From assembly GCA_002749535.1 (NCBI GenBank), contig MZZL01000380.1, positions 1-64,000 on the forward strand: a DNA stretch of 64,000 nt. The letters are read 5' to 3'. The notes below the pieces were generated by a model, which saw only the letters and a list, made by a program, of their open reading frames with translations, searched no databases and had not been told where the DNA came from. The translations under genes and the position numbers were made by a program. The DNA comes from Apophysomyces variabilis (lineage: Eukaryota; Mucoromycota; Mucoromycetes; Mucorales; Mucoraceae). This document shows, piece after piece, positions 1 to 14,583 of this stretch. Every line of letters starts with the position of its first letter. The stretch's first letter is position 1.

Positions 1-1535
1 AGGATGCAAACGCCATGATGCTGCATTGGTTAGACATCATTCTAGAGTACAATTTCACCATTGTACATTTACCAGGCATAAACAATGTCCTGCCCGATAG
101 TCTTTCACGACTTTTTCCTACGGACAAAGATCTGGAGGGGGATAATGAGCATGACATTGCCGATAACCCTGAAATAATCCAAAACCGTAAAGCAACCGCA
201 AAGGTGGCAAATAACAGGAAAGCGCCAAATGATGAAACAGAAAGAAAAGACCTACTCCAAAAAGCGCATTTATTCGGACACTTTGGCGCAGAAGCTATTG
301 TAAAATCATTACACAATGATGGCATCCATTGGACAAACATGATCCAAGATGCGGTAAAACTCGTTTCAGCATGCGTAGAATGCCAAAAGTTTAACATAGC
401 AAAGAAAGGCTATCATCCTTTAAGACCTATACGCTCTGAGATACCAGGAGACCACTGGGCTCTAGACCTAGCGGGTCCCTTCACAACCTCTAATCAAGGA
501 AATAACTACCTGTTGATCCTGATTGATATTTGCACGCGTTTCTGCATATTACGTCCCATACCGAACAAACAAGCGGACACTATTGTCAAAGTGCTAGTGC
601 AGATATTCTGTGACTTTGGGCTACCTCGTGTGCTTCAATCAGATAATGGCGGAGAGTTTGTAAACGATCTCATGAGCCGTTTCGCTGAAGCGTCAGGATT
701 CGACCACCGATTGGTGGTACCTTACCATCCACGCGCCAATGGAGCTGCTGAAAGATGGGTAGAGACCAGTGTAACCGCCATTAAGAAAAGAATCGAAGGC
801 GTAAAGAAAGATTGGGATATATATGTACCAAGTGTACAACTGGCAGTGAATGCAAAAGAATCCAAACGGCATAACTCACAGCCTTTTGCTTTAATGTTCG
901 CACGACCATTGAACAAGTTCGAGAACTACACCAAAGATAAGCCATGTCCACCAATGAGTACTGATGAACTGAAGAAGAGGTTGGAGCAAATGGCAAAAGT
1001 AGTTTTTCCAGCGATAAGTCAAAAGGTGCAGACGTTGACAGACGCACAAAAGCAGAAGTTTGACAGCAAACATGCGCTGGTTAAATTCCCACCAGGAAGT
1101 CACGTTATGGTAAAAGCAATCCAACCCGGCAAATTAGACCCGATCTATAACGGTCCATATACAGTAGTTAGAGAAACTAAGGGTGGATCATACATCTTAA
1201 AAGATGAGGATGGTGACTTAACTTCTAAAGAATACCCTCCATCAGCTCTAAAGGCAATCACAATAGATGAAACTGTGCCTGAAGATGAGATATATGAGGT
1301 TGAAGCCATTGTAAATCACAAAAAGGAAAATGGACAATACCTATATAAAGTAAGATGGAGAGGTTATGAAAAAGAGCATGATACGTGGGAGCCAGCAAGT
1401 CATTTTTCAGACCGCAAGATCATCTCCAGGTACTGGGAACGTCAAGGACAAACTTCAAACGCCGATAATGTCCAAAGAAGTATTCAAGCTCCGATATCAT
1501 CAAAGAAGAGAACCAAAAGAGCAAGAAACAAATGA
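1..1535 (+). CDS. Ty3/gypsy chromovirus pol, 3' part (RNase H end, integrase, chromodomain)
   Basis: The frame is open at the left edge, so this is the end of a larger pol polyprotein. It begins with the C-terminal tail of the RNase H region (LPGINNVLPDSLSR). Next comes an H2C2 integrase zinc finger (HLFGH then CVEC) and the integrase core with the D,D-35-E residues: D in ALDLAGPF, D in QSDNGGEF, E in GAAERW. The C-terminus carries a chromodomain (YEVEAIVNHKKENG, YKVRWRGYEKEHDTWEP), which defines the chromovirus clade and probably targets integration to marked chromatin. The stretch seen has no internal stop, so the copy could be recent. The rest of the element, including the 5' LTR, lies outside the window. 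Confidence 0.93.
   Translation, partial: DANAMMLHWLDIILEYNFTIVHLPGINNVLPDSLSRLFPTDKDLEGDNEHDIADNPEIIQNRKATAKVANNRKAPNDETERKDLLQKAHLFGHFGAEAIVKSLHNDGIHWTNMIQDAVKLVSACVECQKFNIAKKGYHPLRPIRSEIPGDHWALDLAGPFTTSNQGNNYLLILIDICTRFCILRPIPNKQADTIVKVLVQIFCDFGLPRVLQSDNGGEFVNDLMSRFAEASGFDHRLVVPYHPRANGAAERWVETSVTAIKKRIEGVKKDWDIYVPSVQLAVNAKESKRHNSQPFALMFARPLNKFENYTKDKPCPPMSTDELKKRLEQMAKVVFPAISQKVQTLTDAQKQKFDSKHALVKFPPGSHVMVKAIQPGKLDPIYNGPYTVVRETKGGSYILKDEDGDLTSKEYPPSALKAITIDETVPEDEIYEVEAIVNHKKENGQYLYKVRWRGYEKEHDTWEPASHFSDRKIISRYWERQGQTSNADNVQRSIQAPISSKKRTKRARNK
132..147 (+). other. Internal copy of the polypurine tract (candidate central PPT)
   Basis: The 16-mer ctggagggggataatg is identical to the tract at 1559-1574 that abuts the LTR. 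It lies inside pol at the RNase H/integrase junction. An internal PPT copy is known in lentiviruses and some yeast Ty elements as a second plus-strand primer site. The identity is seen directly; the role is inferred. Confidence 0.5.
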
Positions 1536-1558
1536 AGGCTTTTAGACGGTTATCCAAC

Positions 1559-1590
1559 CTGGAGGGGGATAATGTCGTATTTGACATAGA
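1559..1590 (+). repeat. 3' polypurine tract and start of the 3' LTR
   Basis: A purine tract (ggaggggga) lies 23 nt after the pol stop and is followed at 1573 by TGTCGTATTTGACA, a TG start typical of an LTR. The LTR's 3' end could not be fixed because no second copy is in the window; it should lie within the next few hundred bases. Confidence 0.6.
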
Positions 1591-4312
1591 ATCTAATATG
1601 TACTGTGGCTTATATTCAAACTCAACCCTAGTAAAAAGAGAGTAATTATCAAAACAAGAAGGGTTGTTCTTTTCACAAGAATAAATCAGAGTCTCACAGT
1701 ACTTCTACGTCTGTTGCATATCTCTTAACACACCTCTTAAATACCACACTATGAATCAGTTCTTAATGATCCAGTCTCCACATTCTAATCATTGAATTTC
1801 TGACTTGCTTTACGAACAGTGACCAAAAGTATGTACTCCAGCGTTGTAAATCGCCAGCTGTATTGCCTTTCCTTTTTTTAATTTAGAACCCACATTAACC
1901 TGGAAATATATAATATCCAAAGCAAAGGTGATCTAGGAATTCAAGATGTTCACACTTTCTGTTTGCTGCTAATCAATGCTCTTATATAGCCGTTTAATGA
2001 CGAATGCTTCTACTGCACTGACTATCGCTACAGCCTAAATGTTCTGACCGGACAATATTTCCTAAATATTACAATGGTCTTTGTTGGTGTTTCTTTCTAA
2101 GAAATCACCATATCTTCTTCAAATGTACTAGCTTGTTCAACATAGAGACAAGTCTTTAACTGAATGCAGACCTTGTTCTGTTACTGGCATACTTCTTTCT
2201 CCTCCTGCAAGACTGTGCCACAATGAGAGCTTGTAAGCGAGCGAACTCTTTGAATTGTTTTCAAGTATTATAGACCCTTACAATTTGATATTCGTTGAGC
2301 AGATAACATTGGCATAACAATGCTACAAAAAGCCTGAGGACGAATGTTTTGAACGACATGTTATGACATTTGACGTAGTTCTCCCTTTGGATGTCATGAA
2401 CATTTTTGAAAACGATACCGAGCAGTTTTGACGATTATAGTGTCAGTTTCTTGTATTTCGCCTCACTTTCGTATGAGGTCCAACTATAAAATTCTCAAAA
2501 CATATATTGCTTGCGATTATTTTAATTGATGTCTCAGTAAAATGAACTACCCAGTTGGAGGAGCATTTCTTTAGTTAATGAACATTCATTAATATTTTAC
2601 TTAAATCCACGGATTAGAATGCTAACCATTGTGTATATTCTATTCAAAGTTTTTTCCCAAATAGACTAGTAAAAGACGATTACTCATAGACCCGGGCGGA
2701 TAAGCTCCCGTCATGCTATTGAATGAAAATACTTCGTGCAAAAAGTCAACGAACGCAGAATTCATGGAAAAAAAAGCCCAAACATTTTCTATTGGGTTAT
2801 CGTAAAAATACTTTAAGGCAGCGCAAATTGCTCTGCAAAAACTTTATACAAAAGTTTTTAATAAAGAAAGACCTTTTGTTTGTCTGAGCAGTGTGTATTT
2901 TGCATACAAAAAAAACAGGGTAATTAGAATATCACTGATAAAGATCAAGTATAATATAGAAACAGTGAGTACTGTCAGGCCCATTACCATATCTGTGAAT
3001 ATAAGTCCGTAATGTTCATAAATGATTTTGGACATTGTTGACTTGTTTTATCTGAACACGGCAAGGTTTTAGTAATTGTTGTCTAAATACGGCTAATTGG
3101 TGATCATGCTAGACATACTCAAATAGCATACAAGAAAACTTTCGGTTTGTTATTAGCTTCGTTTTTTCAAAGAGTTGAAGCTTTTAGAAGGCTAATTAAG
3201 ATATTCTTGGTCAACAAGGAAAGCGATAGTATACTGTTTTGAGGGTTACACTGCACCTATATGGTCAGTGAGCTTTTACTCCTTCACTTGCAGTCAACAT
3301 CAGGAAGATCCCAGTTGCCACCCCTCAACCTAGATTATACAGTCTGTGCGATAAGATAAATACCGTCATGCTATATATAGAAATGTATTGTTTGTTTGTT
3401 TCATAGAAACAAAAAGAATATCCAAGCTTGATGCCTTCATTTTTCCCTCCTTACTTCCCCGTGGCAAGTTACATAAGATTGATTAATTAAAACAGGTAAA
3501 GCAAAGAATAACATTAAAGTAAGCAGATCCTGTTGAATGGGCACAGTCGTCTAAAAGTAGCTTTTGAATCTCTTTCTAAATAGTTCAAAGCTGAGTGTCA
3601 GAAAGAAGCATGATGACAGCGGTGTAGTCACTCTTTATTCCTGTCATTAACCATGTAATTGCCGTTATTTTTCACATGGTCCACAAACAGTAAAGTATGA
3701 AACACATTTCCATTCCCACCAGAAAAGTAAGTCGTCAGCGAGGGCCTGATCACCCTGAATACCAACTGGTTAAAGCGGGAATCAGGCGTACTCAACACGC
3801 GTGACAAAGCCTAGGCATTTGCGCAGCGCGTTGTCTGTCAAAAATTTGATGGGATAAGAAGAGATCTTTCCTCCCTTTCTCGGGTATTCAATTCCGAAAG
3901 CCTACGATTCTTGACTTTCAACCAATCGAAAGTCAACTAAAGGTTTGTCTTCAGGTTGACAAATGAATGAGAGAGTATACTTCCTGGCGAACACTTAGTT
4001 TGATTTTTTGATCCATTTCCCTTATTATACTTCTTGTGGGGTATTACTTCAAGAATCACAAAATAATAATAACCTCAAAATGTGAAAAAGGGGGGGGGGG
4101 GAACAGCGATACGATGGGGAATTGTACTACGCGTCTTTTTCTGTCTAATATGACTGATTCCATTGAGCCCGTGACACTGCACAACTTTATTAAAATAAGG
4201 TCTATAAAGTTGTTGGTCTGTGGCTATTACATTCTCTCTCTTTTTTTGTTTGCTCTCACTACGTTTTCCCTAACCCTTCTTTTCTGTTCTTGTTCGCCTT
4301 TAACGACCATTA
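1591..4312. other. Spacer: LTR body then AT-rich intergenic DNA
   Basis: The beginning must contain the rest of the 3' LTR. Beyond that I see no coding exons, RNA gene or repeat array. There is a run of twelve G near 4090. Confidence 0.5.
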
Positions 4313-4958
4313 ATGGATATTCGCGAGTTACTGAACAAAGATAAACACCAGTGTCATTGGCCCGAGTGTGGCAAACAGTTTAATCGTCGGTCTGACCTTG
4401 TACGCCATTGGAGAATTCATACAGGGGAGAAACCGTATCATTGCCATTGGCCTGGATGTAGCAAACGATTTATTCAGCGATCCGCGCTGACCGTTCATCT
4501 ACGAACACATACAGGAGAACGACCTCATGTATGTCAATACGAACAGTGTCGAAAATCATTTGGAGATGTAAGTCATTTATCCGACATATAATTAATGGAT
4601 CGGGATCCCTCTTGACAACTAAGCCAAATATTTTTTTTTATTTTTATGTATGTCTTAGTCGTCTTCTCTAGCTCGCCATCGACGCACTCATACAGGCAGT
4701 CGTCCTTATCGTTGTCCATGTGGCAAAGCATTTACTAGGAAGACGATCTTATCCAAACACCAGCAAACGCATCAGTACCGACTTCGAACCATGTAAATGT
4801 GAAAACAGAAAAAAAAAAATAAGAGGGTTTTTAGCCTCTTTAGCTCCCGTAATCTTCATAGTCCTAATTATTTTATTTTGTTCCTTTCTGTTTTCAGACC
4901 TAAATCCGATCTGCAATCTACAAGACCGCCCGCCATTATGACGCCTGATGACGGTTAA
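4313..4958 (+). CDS. C2H2 zinc-finger protein, four fingers
   Basis: Three exons (4313-4567, 4659-4792, 4898-4958) give about 149 residues. Fingers 1-3 fit C-x4-C-x12-H-x3-H ([30 protein letters not shown]) with TGEKPY/TGERPH linkers; the first intron falls inside finger 3 in phase 0. Finger 4 begins [10 protein letters not shown], with only one residue between the cysteines. This is probably a nuclear DNA-binding factor; the Zic/Gli/TFIIIA-like spacing does not identify a target. The protein is very short and almost entirely fingers, with a short tail ending TPDDG. If the second intron is not removed, the frame stops at 4796 instead. An upstream exon cannot be excluded. Confidence 0.75.
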
Positions 4959-6506
4959 TCCCACGCGACTGTTTGCATTTCAACCATCCCCGGCCCTATT
5001 GACACAATAGCCCTGCAAAAAACGAAAGGTTATTGACCATATGATAAATCCATCTTTGGATACACTTTACTCTATTCCTTACACTATCCCCTTTGAGTCC
5101 TTTTTATCTATCGAAAATTACGAACAGGAAAAGGAACAGCCCTATGTATACGTTTATTTTTAACTTCTTTAATGTGTTTTATACTTTCTGGCGCGCAGTT
5201 TTCATTCTGTTTCAAAAGGGTTGGGAGCATTGTACCAAGAATAAATGCTTAGCCATGGTAAATAAAACAAAGCGAGCTGACATATGATGTACTGAGAGCT
5301 ACTGAAAAAAGCGCAGTAAAGCATCAACCAACAGTTTCTATTTGACTATAAGCATTTTTTCTAGGACGGGAGGAAGAAAATCGGAATGTATCCGTTAACC
5401 AGGAATGGATGGTTTTCCCGACCTGCAGTCCCCAGACGTAAACCAGTTATGGTTTGCTCATCTGTCAAAAACATCATTCCAAGTTGTCGACTGTGGAACA
5501 GCGTGTGCCTGATCTGCATAGCCTGGCTAATCTATAGTATCTTTTGTTTTCTGCTCTGTTACTCGTTTTACTCTTTGATGGCATACAACCTGGCAAGTCT
5601 CATCTGCAAGACAGCTATGACATATTAACGTCATTTTGCCAAAGTGAATAAGCAAATTTGAGGGTTTTCTCTATTGAGGCGTTAGAAAGTAAAGGGACTA
5701 CGTCAGAAACAAAGAAATACTAATTTCTTACACTCCTCAAGACAGGATCAGATTTTTCAAGCTGACGATTGATAAACATATACGTGCTTCTGATGCAGCC
5801 GAATAATTACATATCCGCGTTCCTATGATTTAGAAATAAGTCAATAGCATAACAACTGGTCAATAGGCATTTTGGGCATCGGTAAAATGAACCATCTTAC
5901 ATGCATTCGAATTGAGAATCGCATAAAAACGGTTATCGGGTATATCGACGCTAGTTTATGTGCCGTTGTCCTCGTAGTAACTAGATATTCAAATGCAGCC
6001 ATTTGATAGTCTTAAAAGCACCCATAACACTGTTTACAACCTCATGAGAATAGATTGTAGACTTTCCTTGAAACAAGCAGAGTTGCGGTCTGCCGAAACA
6101 AAGAGTGGGAAAAGCTTGACGAATGAAATAATTAGGTTTATAAATGGGAACAAGCTGACAAGGAGTTCTTGGCCAACTGTGTGTTTCTTGATTAGTTCGC
6201 ATTTCATATAGATATAAAACGTACAAGGACTTTTCAAGGGACGTAGTCCCGTTATTGTTACGGTGGCAACCGTGAAAGCACAGATTATGACTATATTTGT
6301 TGCTATCTCTGCTTCAGGTATAATACAATAAGCTAAGAATATCAATCCTGCTACGAAAAGAAACGCTTGACAGGCACAGTAAATACTGCTGGGAAGCATA
6401 TGAAATAGCGTGAAACGCAGCTCATGGTGACAAAGGGGATTTTATCAATATCTTTGTTTTTGAAATTGAATGCTTGGGTTGTTTCAATGATTTATAAATT
6501 TATATG
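4959..6506. other. Intergenic spacer
   Basis: Only short, non-conserved open frames occur here on either strand, such as a hydrophobic one near 5386-5628. None has convincing splice partners or family motifs. I see no RNA gene or repeat. Confidence 0.5.
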
Positions 6507-8245
6507 TTAACGAATGCTCTTGGTTTTCTTCAGCATAGAGAATCTGTCACGTCCGCTGCCTAATGTGCTTTGTCCGTCGCTTTCAAAGAGCCGCCAGAAT
6601 TTCAAATTTTCGTCGGCTGCTGCTGTCGCGATGACTTCACCATCAGGACTCATTGCAGCATGCAGAATACGGGAATCATGGGCCGGAATTTCAACAAGCT
6701 TCTCCATTGTGGGATATCCCCAAACGGTGAGATGGTTATTCGGGTATCCGTGCGAAGAAACGATCTCCTTATAATGTTTCGACCAAGTTAAAGAAGTGAC
6801 TTGAGAACCAGCATAAACACTGTTCACTCGTGCAGTTGTGGATGCGTTCCAGAAATGAATATGTTTATCTTCCCGTCCACCTCCAGTGGCAAGCAAATTA
6901 TGACTCCATGGACACCACGCAAGTGCCTAGCCGAAAAGCAAATATCATCCTTGAGTCTCGTTCTTCTTTCTTCATTTTCGTTTTCATATATTCTGTTTGA
7001 AAGTCTTACCTTCACAGCGCTTTTGTGGACTCGTTTTGTAAATCGTGGTTTTGTATTTCTGGAATCCCAGACGTTGACGATATTGTCATTTCCGCCGCTG
7101 GCTAGCATCATGCCATCCCAACGCCACTTCAAGCCGCAGACTTCATCTTCATGGGCAAGCAGCTCGGCGGTCTTATGTTTAGGTGCTCGTACGTCGTGAT
7201 TCCAAATCGATCCGTCTTTGGCGCCCGAAGACACGATATGTTTATCCCAGGATAAGACACCAACGCGAGAGGTACGACCGAGCATAGATCGTAACTTTGT
7301 GTTCGTTTCAACGTCCCAAATCTGCGTGTCACCACTTGCTGTTCCAATAGCAAGATAGCTACCATCTGCAGACCAAGAGAGCGATGTGACAGCTTCATCT
7401 TCCTCATAATTAAGTGCGGCAATGCTTCCGTTATCTGCATTCCATAAATATACTGCGCGATCAAGACCGATAGCTACGACATTGAGAGATGACCAGTCCA
7501 GGAGATTAAGGTAGTAATCATCTGTCATATAGGGAGCATCAAGGATTTTTTCTGGAGAAGTCATTATACGTCTTTTAGGAACAGAAGTTGTAGTTTTCGC
7601 TGCTCGTAGCTCCATGTCCTTTCGTTCATTTTCTTTTGGTGGAGCTCGGGATTGAAAAGAAAGAATACGTTGGTTAAGATTAAGACCACAGGCTTTTGAA
7701 ATTTGCTGTTGAACTGTTCGAGTTCCTAGGTCAAGATATTTTGAAACAGGATTATGTGTAAGAAGAAACTGTGATGATTCAATGTTCATGTTGTCGCGGT
7801 TGGGAATGACTCGATCATGCTAGGTTTCGGGGAATAAGAATCAGTGAATGCATGTCATGCAACTTACATTGCTTATTTTCGCTTTTTTAGTTGCTGGTGG
7901 TGTTTCTAGCCATTGCTTTAACACTGTATCCAAAGACGAATGAGCTGAACGGGAACGTTTCGGTTCGCGTTCGCGGTTGCACAGCGACGTGGCTGGATTT
8001 TTAAGCACGCGTAAATGCGCAGTTAAAGTTTTTTGCTTTTTCGCCGGTGTATTTTCTGCCTTTGGTTTGCTGCTGGTTGCCGTTGTGGAGGTTGAGATGG
8101 CGTTTGTCTGAAGGGTCTTCGATGAACCGGTTGGTGTTACAACGAGACGCGTCTGTGTTAGCTTTCCTTTGGTAGGAGAAGAGGCTGTGAAGGCATTCTC
8201 ACTTGTCGTAGATTTTACATCTACTTCAGCCTTAGGAGAGCTCAT
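6507..8245 (-). CDS. CDC20: Cdc20-type APC/C co-activator (WD40)
   Basis: Three exons (8245-7868, 7819-7010, 6926-6507) join in frame to about 535 residues. The first intron splits the protein just before the C-box DRVIP, which binds the anaphase-promoting complex. The signature LDAPYMTDDYYLNLLDWS follows, then seven WD40 blades (SLSWSADGSYLAIG, GLKWRWDGMMLASGG, ALAWCPWSHNLLATGG). The C-terminus ends in the Ile-Arg tail that docks on the APC/C TPR subunits. Known role: substrate recruitment to the APC/C at metaphase-anaphase. I took the Met at 8245 as start; an upstream in-frame Met would add a hydrophobic stretch unlike any Cdc20. The DRVIP box with a long Ser/Thr/Lys-rich N-terminus favours Cdc20 over Cdh1. 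Confidence 0.92.
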
Positions 8246-9504
8246 AGGCTTTTTGCAGAAGAAAAAAGAAGAGGCGAAAAGCAGAGAAGTGGCAAACAAT
8301 GCAAAGTTCCCAACTTTCCACATCAACTTGTGACTTTGTGACCGGCGCTTGTCAGGCGAGCAACGTCATGGTACCGGCACTGACTGTCGGGGTTTTCAAT
8401 TGGCCTGCCGCAAATCAGTAGAGTGCATTGTTTCCCTCTCCAACCCGGCCAGATCTAGTATTCCTTCTATATATTATCAGTGAAAATATCCAGCTTATGT
8501 GCAGCCCAAGTTCAGGAACAAGAGAAGACCAAATAAAGTACAAACCAGTGATGCTATGGACAGGATTCTGGCCGCGAAAGTTAGTCTGCATTTAATAGTA
8601 CTCATCTACCATATCAATAACTAGACCATCGTCAGCTTAGCCTCCATTGCCCTAAAGGACATTATTTCCTATTCTTTGTAACACCTGCTTCACAAGCAGC
8701 TTAGGTCTAATGTTTAAAGCTCGAAAGGCTACATCGTCTGGAACCGATGTTTATGGCCGTGGATAAAAGTAACGGAACTGTAACAGGGCTCTTGCCGATG
8801 AGTATATCAGGATCGTCAGGTGTGTAATACCGAAGAAGTCCAGCAACACGCAGAGATGCTGATTAATAGCTTAAGCAAGCGTTTCTCCTAGCCAACAACT
8901 AGCTTAACACGATTATCCGTTTGGATGTTACGAAAATTATAAAATAGCGAACAAGCCTATGGAGACATCCATGCGTGATAGCTTATTTTAGGATAATTAT
9001 CCGTTAGTCCATAAATCCACCATTAAAAGGCAACGCTAATTACCATGAACAACCGTAAGGCAATGTGATAACATTAAAAGTGTCACGTACCGGGAACATT
9101 CCATAGCGCAAAGGCAAACGAAGACAAAGGAGTATCGGCAAGAATATGTTAACGATCTCATAAATCATTTGCAATATATATAACCATATGTGCTTATAGA
9201 CAGCTAAAATACACCCGCTTGGAGGCGAATCTACTGTGATGAATACTCTATTGAGATTACAGGGAACTGGAGTGGTTTGTAGGAATACCGTAGCAATACC
9301 TGTTACTCCAGAATTTCTTGTGCATACCATGGCAATGGAGGACAAGAACTCGTACGGTGGGAAACCGGACGCAGAAGTGCATATTTTAGAGGCTTTCAAC
9401 AGTAACCAAGCTAATGACTGTGCTGCCCGAGCGTAAAATATAATAATCTTCTGGATCTTGCTCCTTCCCATTCGTGGCCAGTCACTGATAGCCATCAGAA
9501 ACCG
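8246..9504. other. Intergenic: divergent promoter of CDC20 and the AAA ATPase gene
   Basis: The two flanking genes point away from each other. No convincing exon, RNA gene or repeat was seen; the open frames here are short and lack motifs. Confidence 0.5.
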
Positions 9505-11888
<2,384 letters not shown>

Positions 11889-12193
11889 ACTAAACATGAC
11901 TTCAAATATAGAGATCAGAAATAAAAATGGATATTCATTTTATGCAGCCTGTAGATTTTTTGGTTGAAATACAATCGTCTTTGGTTTGTTATTGTTTCGG
12001 CAGCCATTTGTAGCTTGTTGTATATTGCATGGGTTTCTCCATTTTGTCAACTCTGGTTCAGTTGTATGCGCCATAGTCAAGGTACCGCTTATTGGAGACT
12101 TGACTTTTTATAGATTGGACTTTTTCTTCCGTACAAGCAATAGATTGTGTTTTGCTGCTATAACTTACCTTAGCAAACAAAAGCCCCCATAGC
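11889..12193. other. Short intergenic spacer
   Basis: This AT-rich stretch lies between two genes on the same strand and probably contains the AAA gene terminator and the next promoter. No feature was recognised. Confidence 0.4.
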
Positions 12194-12940
12194 ATGATAA
12201 CCCTTTCGGCTACCTTGGCAGCCTACTCATTCTTCTTGCTGACAACCCCAGTTGTCGTGGCCAGCGATCTCTTTCGGAATGCCATCTTACCTCGACTGAG
12301 CTATGCCTTAAACTTAAGCTACAGTCAGGATGTCATCCTACTATGCGTAGCAGGCATCACTGTTTACGCATTTGTGCTCATGGACCTGATCGCCGATGTT
12401 TGTAGAAGCGCACCGTTATCAGGCTTTTTCACGTTGGCATGTGCGGAATATCCTCGACCAGTACCATCATCCGTGTTTAATGCGCGACTCGATCATGGCA
12501 TTGAGGAACTGAAGCGACTGTTTCCAGGTAATGCATTGGTATGCTACACAAAAAAGTTTAACCGTTTGGTTCTTTGGACCATAGCATTTGTCACTTCGTC
12601 TTTTGTTATTTGGGCTAATACAAACCAGTTTGACACCCTTCGATATGGGTAACTAACATTTACAGCTAAAACCATGTTGGCTTATGCTGAATTTTGGCTT
12701 AGATTTATTGCTTACGAGGTGCTTTGGATCGTTATCTTACCATGGTGCTTGGCGATTCCATCTCCCACTGTTCGCCATTTCGCAAAAATTGCGTATCGCT
12801 GTGCACTGGCATGGGTACTGGTATACAGTATTGCACCGCAAAGAACAAGACTCCTTATTCAAGAAGGTATCCACTTCATTCGTCCACATGGAGGTTATGC
12901 AAACTGTCCTTGCTATGCTGGGCAGGAATGGGTCTTATGA
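12194..12940 (+). CDS. Small multi-pass membrane protein, unknown function
   Basis: Exon 1 (12194-12527) and exon 2 (from 12666) join in phase 1. The product is about 202 residues with roughly four hydrophobic segments: near the start (LAAYSFFLLTTPVVVA), around DVILLCVAGITVYAFVL, then RFIAYEVLWIVILPWCL and ALAWVLVYSIA. The last 25 codons are uncertain. Reading through ends at 12940, but a GTATCC donor at 12866 with a CAG acceptor near 12926 would give a different short tail. I do not recognise the family. It sits 3' of the AAA ATPase gene on the same strand and converges on the SDR gene. Confidence 0.5.
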
Positions 12941-13334
12941 GATGCACTTGGTGGTGATTGACTAGACGATGAAACATTTTCAAACTATGGCCACGTATAT
13001 TTTTCGGCGCATCTACTGAATCACGAACACGCAGTTTTCTCGAGCATAAATTAGTGTAGATATTAATAATCCGTATAAATTGAAGCATGGGTGCTTTTAG
13101 TAGCTTCCTTATCTCTGGCGCCGTGACCACATCCCTTTTCAATGTTTCATCGTCCTTGAGCATACGATAGTTGAACGCCTTCTTTCTCCGTTTGATTTTC
13201 TTTATGCGTTCAAAGAACGAGCTTGTTTATTACCGGCCATTTTTAGGGACAGTTAGAGAGTCGGGAATACAAGTACACAAAATCATTACAATCAAACTAA
13301 GTAATACTTTTCTCTTTGTTTCTGTTCAAATGAT
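12941..13334. other. Convergent 3' spacer
   Basis: This lies between the 3' ends of the membrane-protein gene (+) and the SDR gene (-). Nothing else is recognisable. Confidence 0.4.
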
Positions 13335-14583
13335 TCAATCCTTCTTGATCTCACGTCGGACCTTCATAGCTTTATAATCACCATTGAAGGGAATAGCTCT
13401 TTTCATGATCTCAGTGAAGACGTTCCAGTCAAGCACCTTGACCATGATAATCTTCATGATAACCGTGATAATGCCTTGATCAGCAACAACAACTTTACCA
13501 GCATTGCGGCAGATCGTGTCAGCAATAACAGAGGGAGAAGAGGATAGCTTCTGAGCCGATAAAAGAGCAGACATTTTACCAGCATTGCTGTAGAAGTTTG
13601 AGTTGATGGGAGAGGGGTGCTGCAACCAATTATTACTAAGCCAAATCCCACTCAAATGCTAATTAAATTCAAACAACTTACCACAACCAGCACATCGATT
13701 CCATCTTCAACATATTCAGCTGCAAGCGAAGCAGCGAATGTGGTCAAAAAGATTTTGGTGGAAGCTGGTTATTTTTTTTTTTTGTGTGCGTGAGTAATAA
13801 AATGTATGCATCATGGATAGAACACTTACAATACAATGCACTCATGGGGTTGGGAATGAATCCTGCACTGCTGGAAGTAAAGGTAACAAGGCCCTTGAGA
13901 CCCTTGTCCAACATACGGTTGAGGAAGTGATGAGTTAAGTTCAGACCGGAGGTGACATTGGTGTGGTAATTGGCCATATTGCGCTTAAGAGCAGTATCGG
14001 CGAAAGCTCCGGTGGTGATGAAGCCTGCGTTATTGCACAAGATCTGGACATCAATATCTTCGGTTGCCTTTTTCAACGCGTCCATGTAAGTCTGGCCTTC
14101 GGCGTCAGACAGGTCACAGCCAACGAAACGGAACTGGATGTTAGGAAACTCCTTAACAATGGCTTCTTTGAATTGGGCCATCAAATGGTCATCGAGAGCA
14201 GCCACGACCACATTCAAACCTTGCGATGCGAACTTGCGCACAATGGCAGCACCAATGCCGGAGGAACCACCTGTCACCAAGGCCCTGTCAAGAGTCCGAA
14301 ATTATAGCAATGACCGTGTTTGATCGGAATTTTTTGTTACCATTGAGCATTGTACTTCTTCTTCAAGTCCTGTTCTTTACAGACATATGCGCCGTAGAAC
14401 ACCAGGGCCAAATAAGGGACGACGGAAAGTAAGCCAATCCAGAATATAGCTACGAATGATATATGTAATGGGTCTTTGTATTCTTTAAGAGAGTTCTATT
14501 GTTTTTTTACCTGTCGTGATGGTGCTGAACATCTCGGGAAAAGCTTGTGGACCAGGAACTGAAGGAAAAGAATATCGAGCCAT
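13335..14583 (-). CDS. Membrane-anchored short-chain dehydrogenase/reductase
   Basis: Five exons (14583-14511, 14449-14341, 14284-13830, 13764-13682, 13619-13335) give 334 residues. Residues of about 24-50 form an N-terminal membrane segment (FWIGLLSVVPYLALVFYGAY). The Rossmann motif TGGSSGIG, the NNAG motif, the catalytic Ser (FTSSSAG) and Y-S-S-T-K (YxxxK) follow; an intron cuts directly after the catalytic Tyr codon. The topology matches ER reductases such as 3-ketoacyl-CoA reductase, HSD17B12 and 3-ketosphinganine reductase. The GGSSGIG motif is closest to the last, but the substrate cannot be decided by eye. The C-terminus is lysine-rich (REIKKD), near but not matching a KKXX retrieval signal. 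Confidence 0.85.
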
